Assembly: GCF_036227405.1 (NCBI RefSeq)
Contig: NZ_CP109473.1
Coordinates: 2,418,001 to 2,482,000, forward strand
Direction of reading: 5' to 3'
Length of the DNA: 64,000 bases
Source of the DNA: Streptomyces sp. NBC_01460
Lineage (GTDB): Bacteria; Actinomycetota; Actinomycetes; Streptomycetales; Streptomycetaceae
Shown piece after piece: positions 58,181 to 64,000 of this stretch. The notes below the pieces were generated by a model. That model was given only the letters and a program-made list of their open reading frames with translations, had not been told where the DNA came from and did no database searches. A program made the translations under genes and the position numbers. Positions within the stretch are counted from its first letter, which is position 1. Each line of letters opens with the position of its first letter.

Positions 58181-58702
58181 TCAGGCCGTGAAGGCGGTGA
58201 TGCCCGCCTCCCAGGCCGCCGAGAGGTCGGCGCCCGGGGGGAAGCGGCCGTTGAGTTCCAGGACCACCATGCCGTGGGCGAAGGCCCAGGCCGCCCTGGC
58301 CCGGTCCTCGTCGCCCCCCGCCGCGCGGAACAGCGGGGCCGCCGCGGCGTCCGCAGCCGCCCCGCCGGGCAGGGTGCGCCCCATGGTGAGCAGGTAGAGG
58401 TGCGGGTGGGCCAGGGCGTAGGTGCGGTACGCGGTGGCGAGCGCGGAGAAGGAGCCCGGGGCCGCCGCCTCGGCGGCCGCCAGGACCCCGGCGGTCTCCC
58501 GGAGCATCTCGGCCGCCAGGGCCGCGACCACGGACGACTTGTCCGGGAAGTGCTTGTAGAGGGACGGCGCCTTGACCCCCACCCGGTCGGCCAGCCGGCG
58601 CATGGTCAGCGCTTCGGGGCCCTCCGCCTCGAGGAGAGCGCGGGCGGCCGCGATGATCTGCCGGGGCCTGCCGGCCGTGGGGGCGATGGCGAGGTCACTC
58701 AC
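58181..58702 (-). CDS. TetR family transcriptional regulator
   Basis: A 173-residue TetR protein. The N-terminal helix-turn-helix is IIAAARALLEAEGPEALTMRRLADRVGVKAPSLYKHFPDKSSVVAALA. The C-terminal part has the WAFAHGMVVLELNGRFPPG pattern of the TetR_C_33/WHG type. GTG 58702 is used because GGAAGG lies upstream. The frame continues to 59578 only as an antisense shadow of the next gene. It is divergent from the yaaA-like gene by 255 bp. The ligand is unknown. Confidence 0.88.
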   Translation of the reverse strand: MSDLAIAPTAGRPRQIIAAARALLEAEGPEALTMRRLADRVGVKAPSLYKHFPDKSSVVAALAAEMLRETAGVLAAAEAAAPGSFSALATAYRTYALAHPHLYLLTMGRTLPGGAAADAAAAPLFRAAGGDEDRARAAWAFAHGMVVLELNGRFPPGADLSAAWEAGITAFTA

Positions 58703-58957
58703 GCATGAGACCTTCCCTGGGACGGAGTCGGTACGCAGCCCGTAACCGAGGACGTGATCGTACGAGAGGGGGACAAGCCGGTCGCCGGGGGCCTCGGCGA
58801 CCGTGCGTACGCGCCCGTCCCTCCCTGTACGAACGCGTCCGCTCTCACCCCGTACGAACGCACCCGCCCCGGCGGGCCGGCGGCGGTCCGGCCCGTACCC
58901 TTGCCGGGGGGCTCCCACGCGCGCGGAGCCCTGTGCCGCGTGTGAAGGAGAAGCCCC

Positions 58958-59758
58958 GTGCTCGTGCTGTTGCCGCCCTCCGAAGGTAAGGCCGCCTCGG
59001 GGCGCGGGGCACCGCTGAAGCCGGAGTCGCTCTCCCTGCCCGGCCTCGCCGACGCGCGGGCCGCGATCCTCGACGAGCTGGTCGAGCTCTGCCTGGCCGA
59101 CGAGGACAAGGCCCGCGACGTGCTGGGCCTGAGCGAGGGGCTGCGGGGCGAGATCGCGAAGAACGCGGAACTGCGCACGGCCGGGACCCGGCCCGCCGGG
59201 GAGATCTACACGGGGGTGCTGTACGACGCCCTCGGCCTGGCCACGCTCGACGCGGCGGCCAGGCGACGGGCCGGGAGGTCCCTGCTGGTCTTCTCCGGTC
59301 TGTGGGGCGCGGTACGGGTGGGCGACCGCATCCCCTCGTACCGCTGCTCGATGGGGGTGAAGCTGCCGGGCCTGGGCGCGCTGAACGCGTACTGGCGCGC
59401 CCCGATGGCGTCGGTGATGCCCGAGGCGGCCGGGGACGGGCTGGTCCTGGACCTGCGCTCGTCCGCGTACGCCGGGGCGTGGAAGCCCGCGGGCGAGGTC
59501 GCGGGGCGGACGGCGAGTGTGCGGGTGCTCCAGTCCCAGGTGGTGGACGGGGTGGAGAAGCGGTCGGTGGTCAGCCACTTCAACAAGGCGACGAAGGGCC
59601 GGATGGTCCGCGATCTGCTGCTGGCCGGGGCCCGTCCGAAGGACCCCGCGGCTCTGGTGGAGGTGCTACGCGACCTCGGTTACGTGGTGGAGGCGCAGGC
59701 TCCCGGGCGGGCGGGGCGGCCGTGGGCCCTCGACGTGGTGGTCACCGAGATCCACTGA
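58958..59758 (+). CDS. yaaA: YaaA family peroxide-stress protein
   Basis: A 266-residue YaaA/DUF328 protein beginning [11 protein letters not shown], with [33 protein letters not shown] and [16 protein letters not shown] near the C-terminus. In E. coli YaaA lowers free intracellular iron during peroxide stress, and a DNA-binding fold is known. The GTG start has GAAGGAG nine bases upstream. It looks intact and housekeeping-like. Confidence 0.9.
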   Translation: MLVLLPPSEGKAASGRGAPLKPESLSLPGLADARAAILDELVELCLADEDKARDVLGLSEGLRGEIAKNAELRTAGTRPAGEIYTGVLYDALGLATLDAAARRRAGRSLLVFSGLWGAVRVGDRIPSYRCSMGVKLPGLGALNAYWRAPMASVMPEAAGDGLVLDLRSSAYAGAWKPAGEVAGRTASVRVLQSQVVDGVEKRSVVSHFNKATKGRMVRDLLLAGARPKDPAALVEVLRDLGYVVEAQAPGRAGRPWALDVVVTEIH

Positions 59759-59790
59759 GCCGGGCGGCGTGCGCTCGACCCACCCCAAAC

Positions 59791-59817
59791 GTTGCAGCAT
59801 ACGCAACGCGCGTTGCG
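59791..59817. promoter_or_regulatory. palindromic operator upstream of the aldolase gene
   Basis: CGCAACGCGCGTTGCG at 59802-59817 is a perfect 16-bp palindrome. An overlapping inverted pair GTTGC (59791-59795) and GCAAC (59803-59807) extends it leftwards. It ends 31 bp before the aldolase ATG, where a repressor would block transcription. A GntR- or IclR-type sugar-acid regulator is plausible; none is encoded adjacent in this window. Confidence 0.65.
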
Positions 59818-59848
59818 CAGTGTGCGGTTCTCGCGGCAGGATGAGCGC

Positions 59849-60496
59849 ATGACCTCCTCCGCGCCCGCCGCCGTGTCCGCTTCCGTCCTGGACCTCGCCC
59901 CCGTCGTCCCCGTCGTCGTCCTGGAGGACGCGGCCGACGCGGTGCCGCTGGCCCGCGCCCTCGTCGCGGGCGGGCTGCCCGCGATCGAGGTCACGCTCCG
60001 GACGGCCGCCGCCCTCGACGCGATCCGGGCGATCGCCTCGGAGGTCCCCGGGGCCGTGGTCGGCGCGGGCACGGTGATCTCCCCGGCGCACGTGGAGGCG
60101 ACCGTCGCCGCCGGAGCGCGCTTCCTGGTCAGCCCCGGCTGGACGGACGCCCTCCTGGACGCGATGAAGGCCTCGGGCGTGCCGTTCCTCCCGGGCGTCT
60201 CGACGACCTCCGAGGTGGTCGCGCTGCTGGAGCGCGGGGTCACGGAGATGAAGTTCTTCCCGGCCGAGGCCGCGGGCGGCACCGCCTATCTCAAGGCGCT
60301 CTCCTCGCCCCTCCCCCAGGCCCGTTTCTGCCCGACGGGCGGCATCTCGCTCGCCTCGGCGCCCTCCTACCTGGCCCTGCCCAACGTCGGCTGCGTGGGC
60401 GGCAGCTGGATGGTGCCCGGTGACGCGGTGGCGGCCAAGGACTGGGCGCGTGTGGAGCGACTGGCGGCCGAGGCGTCGGCACTGGGCCGCCGCTGA
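59849..60496 (+). CDS. KDPG/KHG aldolase family protein
   Basis: A 215-residue class I aldolase of the 2-keto-3-deoxy-6-phosphogluconate / 4-hydroxy-2-oxoglutarate type. Family signatures are [52 protein letters not shown] and the Schiff-base lysine in [11 protein letters not shown]. It cleaves a 2-keto-3-deoxy sugar acid to pyruvate and an aldehyde. ATG 59849 is preferred to the ATG at 59792, which would read through the palindromic site. The palindrome suggests substrate-inducible control. Confidence 0.9.
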   Translation: MTSSAPAAVSASVLDLAPVVPVVVLEDAADAVPLARALVAGGLPAIEVTLRTAAALDAIRAIASEVPGAVVGAGTVISPAHVEATVAAGARFLVSPGWTDALLDAMKASGVPFLPGVSTTSEVVALLERGVTEMKFFPAEAAGGTAYLKALSSPLPQARFCPTGGISLASAPSYLALPNVGCVGGSWMVPGDAVAAKDWARVERLAAEASALGRR

Positions 60497-60551
60497 GCCC
60501 CGCCGCCCGCCGCCCGGCCCACGGCCGGCCCGGTGGCCCGAGCCGTCGCGC

Positions 60552-61337
60552 TCAGGCCACCGTCCTGACCGCGTACAGCAGGCCGATGCCCAGGGCGAGG
60601 GTGCCCAGCAGCAGGCGCAGTGCCGTCTCCGGGAGGCGCGGCTGGAGCCGTGCGCCGAGATAGCCGCCGCAGAGTCCGCCGAGGCCGCAGGCCAGGCCGA
60701 GCGCCCAGTCGGGAGCGATGTCGCCCGTGGTCGTCAGGGACAGCAGCGCGTAGGCGCCCGCCCCCACCAGGGACGTGACGAACGTGCAGGCGAGCGCGGC
60801 GGGAGCGACCTTGGCGACGGGGACCCCGCGGCCGACGAGGATCGGGCCGATCAGGGAGCCCCCGCCGATGCCGTAGACGCCTCCCGCGACGCCGACGGCC
60901 AGGGCGAGGGCCCGGGTGGCGCGGGGCGACGGCTGCGCCGCTTCGCCCGTACGCCGGGCGGGCCGCAGCGTACAGGCGCACAGCCACGCACCCAGCGGCA
61001 GCAGCAGGACGGCGACGAACGCCCGGAAGACCGTGGCACCGGGTACGGCGAAGACCCTGATCACCGCGCCGATCAGCACGCCCGGCACGGCGCCCGCCAC
61101 GAGCAGCCGGGTCAGCGGCCCGCGGAGCCGGCCGCTGCTGCGGTAGCGCAGGAGGGCGCCGGGGCACGACACCACGTTGTAGAGCAGATTGGTGGGGGTC
61201 ACCGCCGGGCTCGGCACACCGAGGACGCTGACCTGCACCGGCAGCAGGAAGACCGCTCCGGACACCCCCACGGGGGCGGTCGCCACCGAGATCAGCAGAC
61301 CGGCGACGAAGCCCAGCAGGCCGGTGGACCACGTCAC
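60552..61337 (-). CDS. TauE/SafE (TSUP) family membrane permease
   Basis: A 261-residue integral membrane protein with about seven to eight hydrophobic segments. The paired motifs VGVSGAVFLLPVQ...TNLLYNVVS and GVYGIGGGSLIGPIL...TFVTSLVG are the two half-repeats of the TSUP fold. Members export or import sulfite, sulfonates or small organic acids. GTG 61337 starts it. It is convergent with the aldolase gene and 5 bp from the RNase HI gene. Substrate unknown. Confidence 0.87.
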   Translation of the reverse strand: MTWSTGLLGFVAGLLISVATAPVGVSGAVFLLPVQVSVLGVPSPAVTPTNLLYNVVSCPGALLRYRSSGRLRGPLTRLLVAGAVPGVLIGAVIRVFAVPGATVFRAFVAVLLLPLGAWLCACTLRPARRTGEAAQPSPRATRALALAVGVAGGVYGIGGGSLIGPILVGRGVPVAKVAPAALACTFVTSLVGAGAYALLSLTTTGDIAPDWALGLACGLGGLCGGYLGARLQPRLPETALRLLLGTLALGIGLLYAVRTVA

Positions 61338-61342
61338 GCGCG

Positions 61343-62608
61343 CTACCGCAGGTGCGAGGTGTCGTTGAGGAGTCTCAGCGACGGGTTCCCGTCGGCGTAG
61401 TACGCCACCGTCGAGACGGAGGCGGGTGAGAGCTCCATGCGGAAGAGGGACTCCGGAGGGGCGCCCAGCGCGAGCCGGACCAGGGTCTTGATCGGCGTGA
61501 CGTGGGTGACCAGGAGCGCGGTGCGGCCCGCGTAGCGGGCGACCAGCCGGTCACGGGCCGCCGAGACCCGCTCCGCCACCTCGGCGAAGCTCTCACCGCC
61601 GCCCGTGGGGGCCGCGTCCGGGGACGCCAGCCAGGTGGTCAGGTCGGCGCCGTACCGCTCGCTCACCTCGGCGAAGGTGAGGCCCTCCCAGACGCCGAAG
61701 TCCGTTTCGCGCAGGCCCTCCTCGATACGGACCTCCAGGCCGAGCCGGTCGGCGACGGCCTGCGCCGTCTCACGGCAGCGGCGCAGCGGGGAGCTCACGA
61801 TGTCCTGGACCGTGCCGCGGGCGGCGAAGGCCTCCGCCGCGCAGGCGGCCTGGTGACGCCCGGTCTCCGACAGTTCGGGATCGCTTCCGCCGCTCCCCGA
61901 GAAACGCTTCTCGGGGGTGAGGGCCGTCTCCCCGTGCCGGAGCAGGACGAGCGTGGCGGGCGCGCCCAGGTCGGCCGCCCTCCCCCAGCCCACCTGCGGG
62001 GCGGCCGCAGGGTCCGTCCGCGGGGCGGCCGTCGCCGGGCGGGCGGCGGCCATCGCGGCGCGGACCTTCGCCGCGCCCGCCGCAGCGTCGCCGGGCGGGC
62101 CGGACGGGGGCTGCGGCTCCGGGAGGACCAGGGTGCGCGTCGTCTCCATGTCGGCCGTCGAGGCCGCCGGGTCCCACTGCTCGCCCCGCCTGCCCGCGTC
62201 CATCGCCTCGTTGGCGAGCCGGTCGGCGTGCTTGTTCTGCGCGCGCGGGATCCACTCGTACGTGACGGAGGAGGCGGGCAGGATGCCCGCGGCCTCCGCG
62301 GCGAGCGGCTTCATGTCGGGGTGCTTGATCTTCCAGCGGCCCGACATCTGCTCGACCACCAGCTTGGAGTCCATCCGGACACGCACCTCCACGGGCGTGT
62401 CCGGGAACAGCTCCTTCACCGCCTTGAGACCGGCGATCAGCCCCTTGTACTCGGCGACGTTGTTCGTCGCGACCCCGATGTACTCGGCGGCCTCGGCGAG
62501 CGTCCCGCCGTCGAGGGGGTCGATGACGCACGCGCCGTAGCCGGCGGGTCCCGGGTTGCCCCGGGAACCACCGTCGGCCTCGACGACCAGGCGGCGGGGA
62601 GCGGTCAT
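61343..62608 (-). CDS. bifunctional RNase HI / histidine phosphatase-type protein
   Basis: A 421-residue fusion. Residues 1-140 are an RNase HI domain (VVEADGGSRGNPGPAGYG, NNVAEYKGLI, RMDSKLVVEQMSG, IPRAQNKHADRLANEAMD). After a Pro/Ala-rich linker comes a histidine phosphatase domain (LVLLRHGETALTPEKRFSG, GLRETDFGVWEGLTFAE, LLVTHVTPIKTL). This arrangement is well known in actinobacteria, where the N-terminal half cleaves RNA:DNA hybrids and the C-terminal half acts on small phosphates. The ATG shares one base with the stop of the zinc-ribbon gene. Confidence 0.93.
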   Translation of the reverse strand: MTAPRRLVVEADGGSRGNPGPAGYGACVIDPLDGGTLAEAAEYIGVATNNVAEYKGLIAGLKAVKELFPDTPVEVRVRMDSKLVVEQMSGRWKIKHPDMKPLAAEAAGILPASSVTYEWIPRAQNKHADRLANEAMDAGRRGEQWDPAASTADMETTRTLVLPEPQPPSGPPGDAAAGAAKVRAAMAAARPATAAPRTDPAAAPQVGWGRAADLGAPATLVLLRHGETALTPEKRFSGSGGSDPELSETGRHQAACAAEAFAARGTVQDIVSSPLRRCRETAQAVADRLGLEVRIEEGLRETDFGVWEGLTFAEVSERYGADLTTWLASPDAAPTGGGESFAEVAERVSAARDRLVARYAGRTALLVTHVTPIKTLVRLALGAPPESLFRMELSPASVSTVAYYADGNPSLRLLNDTSHLR

Positions 62609-63351
62609 TACAGGCCCGACTCCGACGTGCGGACCAGGATGCGGTGGCAGTTCTCGCAGCGCAGCACGGTGTCGGGGGACGCGGACTTCACGTCGTTGAC
62701 CTCGGTGATGTTCAGCTCCAGGCGGCAGCCCTCGCAGCGGCGCTGGTAGAGCCGGGCCGCGCCGACGCCGCCCTGCTGGGCGCGCAGCTTGTCGTAGAGC
62801 TTGAGCAGGTCGGCGGGGACGGCCCCCGCGACGACCTCTCGGTCCTTGGCCACGGTGGCGGCCTCGGCCTCGAGCTCCTGGGTCGCGGCGTCACGACGGG
62901 CGGTGGCGTCGTCGACCTTGGCCTGCACGGCGGCGACCCGCTCGGTCAGCTCGGCGACGCGCTCCTGGGCGGACTCGCGGCGCTCCATGATCTCGAGGAC
63001 GACGTCCTCCAGGTCCCCCTGGCGCTTGGCCAGCGAGGTGATCTCGCGCTGCAGGCTCTCCAGGTCCTTCGGCGAGGAGACCGCGCCGGAGTCGAGCCGC
63101 TGCTGGTCGCGGACGGCGCGCTGGCGCACCTGGTCGACGTCCTGCTCCGCCTTGGTCTGCTCGCGGGTGGTGTCGCTCTCCTCGGTCTGCGAGGCGACGA
63201 GCAGGTCGCGCAGCTGCGCGAGGTCGCTGCCCAGCGAGTCGAGCTCGGCGTGCTCGGGAAGCGAGGTGCTCCGGTGCGAGAGCTGCGACAGACGTACGTC
63301 GAGTGCCTGGACTTCGAGGAGTCGGATCTGGTCGGCGGGCGCGGCGTTCAG
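62608..63351 (-). CDS. zinc-ribbon coiled-coil protein (C4-type), apparent CTG start
   Basis: A 247-residue protein with a long coiled coil (about residues 25-175, heptad-rich) and a C-terminal C4 zinc ribbon, CEGCRLEL...LRCENCHRIL. Homologues widely sit between Nif3 and RNase HI genes in actinobacteria; their function is unclear, though DNA/RNA binding is suspected. The best start is CTG 63351, which overlaps the Nif3 stop (CTGA), has GGAG seven bases upstream and gives LNAAPADQIRLLEVQALDV, the N-terminus I recall for homologues. The ATG/GTG alternatives lie deep inside the Nif3 gene. Confidence 0.85.
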   Translation of the reverse strand: MNAAPADQIRLLEVQALDVRLSQLSHRSTSLPEHAELDSLGSDLAQLRDLLVASQTEESDTTREQTKAEQDVDQVRQRAVRDQQRLDSGAVSSPKDLESLQREITSLAKRQGDLEDVVLEIMERRESAQERVAELTERVAAVQAKVDDATARRDAATQELEAEAATVAKDREVVAGAVPADLLKLYDKLRAQQGGVGAARLYQRRCEGCRLELNITEVNDVKSASPDTVLRCENCHRILVRTSESGL

Positions 63352-64000
63352 TTGGGGGCTCCAGAAGAGTGGTGGGTGGTCCAGGGGTCGGTGACCTGCT
63401 TCGAGACATGGACCCGCAGGTCCCATCCGTGGCGGTCGGACAGTGCGTCGAGCTGCGCGGCGGCCTGCTCGCACCAGGGCCATTCGGTGGCCCAGTGTGC
63501 GGCATCGACGAGGCCGAGCGGCGAGTGCTGGACGGCCTCGGAGGCCGGGTGGTGGCGCAGGTCGGCGGTGAGGAAGGCGTCCACACCGGCGGCGCGTACG
63601 GCGTCGAAGAGGCCGTCGCCGGAGCCGCCGCTCACCGCGACCCGGCGCACGACCGCGTCCGGGTCGCCGGCCAGCCGGATGCCCTGCGCGGTGGCGGGCA
63701 GCCGGGCGGCGGCGCGGGCGGCGAAGTCGCGGAGGGACTCGGGGTGGTCGAGCTCGCAGATCCGGCCGAGGCCGCGGCGGCCCTCGGTGTCGGTGGCGTC
63801 CGGCACCAGCGGGCCCGTGACCCGCAGGTCCAGGGCGCCGGCGAGGGCGTCGGAGACGCCGGGGTCGGCGGTGTCGGCGTTGGTGTGCGCGACGTGCAGG
63901 GCGATGTCGTGCTTGATGAGCCCGTGCACGACCCGGCCCTTGAAGGTGGAGGCGGCGACCGTCGTCGTACCCCGCAGATAGAGCGGGTGGTGGGTGACGA
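63348..64000 (-). CDS. Nif3-like dinuclear metal centre hexameric protein (5' end outside window)
   Basis: The last about 217 codons of a NIF3/YbgI (GTP cyclohydrolase I type 2-like) protein. VTHHPLYLRG at the right edge is a metal-binding signature, then HGLIKHDIALHVAHTNAD, VAVSGGSGDGLF and FLTADLRHHPASEA. The start lies beyond the window. The family binds two metal ions in a hexamer; its cellular role is unsettled. The stop overlaps the presumed CTG start of the zinc-ribbon gene. Confidence 0.93.
   Translation of the reverse strand, partial: VTHHPLYLRGTTTVAASTFKGRVVHGLIKHDIALHVAHTNADTADPGVSDALAGALDLRVTGPLVPDATDTEGRRGLGRICELDHPESLRDFAARAAARLPATAQGIRLAGDPDAVVRRVAVSGGSGDGLFDAVRAAGVDAFLTADLRHHPASEAVQHSPLGLVDAAHWATEWPWCEQAAAQLDALSDRHGWDLRVHVSKQVTDPWTTHHSSGAPN

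Noticed and set aside
58703..59578. A 465-codon frame that merges the TetR regulator with upstream sequence
   Set aside because: The upstream part is antisense to yaaA; GTG 58702 with GGAAGG upstream is the proper TetR start.
59849..60496. A start for the aldolase at 59792
   Set aside because: It would translate through the perfect palindrome at 59802-59817, which is better explained as an operator, and ATG 59849 gives the family-typical N-terminus.

Overview
The window is high-GC DNA with GTG/ATG starts, purine-rich ribosome sites and many 4-nt ATGA/GTGA gene overlaps. Its flanking core genes (rnpB, yaaA-like, Nif3, zinc-ribbon and RNase HI genes) point to a Streptomyces-type actinomycete. 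No tRNA, insertion sequence, phage or CRISPR array was seen. About 54 kb, from the left edge to roughly 53.8 kb, reads as one large biosynthetic gene cluster whose left end lies outside the window. The rest is a regulator/dioxygenase/hydrolase unit and ordinary chromosomal genes.

Left arm (1-36.4 kb, all minus strand). The unit begins at a GTG start at 36421 and runs leftward in tightly coupled steps: a divergent EPSP-synthase-like enzyme, class III aminotransferase, FrhB-type iron-sulfur flavoprotein, MDR oxidoreductase, adenylation-carrier protein, a PKS module (KS-AT-KR-ACP), a luciferase-like monooxygenase, a free condensation-like protein, a KAS III-like protein and a flavin reductase. 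Next come a transporter, an acyl-CoA ligase, an acyl-CoA dehydrogenase (ACAD), a PaiB-type protein, an NRPS (A-PCP-C), a PLP decarboxylase, a Cys-type NRPS (Cy-A-PCP-TE) and an ACP. The end of the arm holds homologues of all three enzymes of simple carbapenem biosynthesis: CarC-like, CarB-like and CarA-like. A peroxiredoxin-like gene lies between CarC and CarB. Beyond CarA are an acetyltransferase, an argininosuccinate lyase/synthase pair and a partial transporter.

Right arm (36.9-53.8 kb). A LuxR-type regulator is divergent from the left arm. Two GNAT genes follow, then a plus-strand operon: a second Cy-A-PCP-TE NRPS, a second ACAD, a NodU/CmcH-type carbamoyltransferase, a degenerate M17 peptidase-like protein, a second PaiB protein and a second ACP, ending in a strong hairpin. 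A minus-strand group follows: a transporter, an ATP-grasp ligase and a VioC-like amino-acid hydroxylase. Five left-arm functions (Cys-type NRPS, ACAD, PaiB, ACP, transporter) recur here, and each arm also has an Fe(II)/2-oxoglutarate oxygenase from a different subfamily, so the cluster looks like two related half-clusters.

Working model (inference): CarB/CarA/CarC homologues make a carbapenam- or carbapenem-like bicyclic beta-lactam, cysteine-derived units come from the two Cy-A-PCP-TE/ACAD/PaiB sets, and the EPSPS-like to PKS block makes a further acyl unit. ArgG/ArgH and the VioC-like enzyme suggest an arginine-derived unit. I do not recognise the whole as a described cluster.

Right flank (54-64 kb): a MocR-type regulator divergent from an indoleamine-2,3-dioxygenase-like gene coupled to a metallo-beta-lactamase-fold gene; RNase P RNA; a TetR regulator; yaaA; a KDPG-aldolase family gene with a palindromic upstream site; a TSUP permease; RNase HI/phosphatase; a zinc-ribbon coiled-coil protein with an apparent CTG start; and a partial Nif3 gene.
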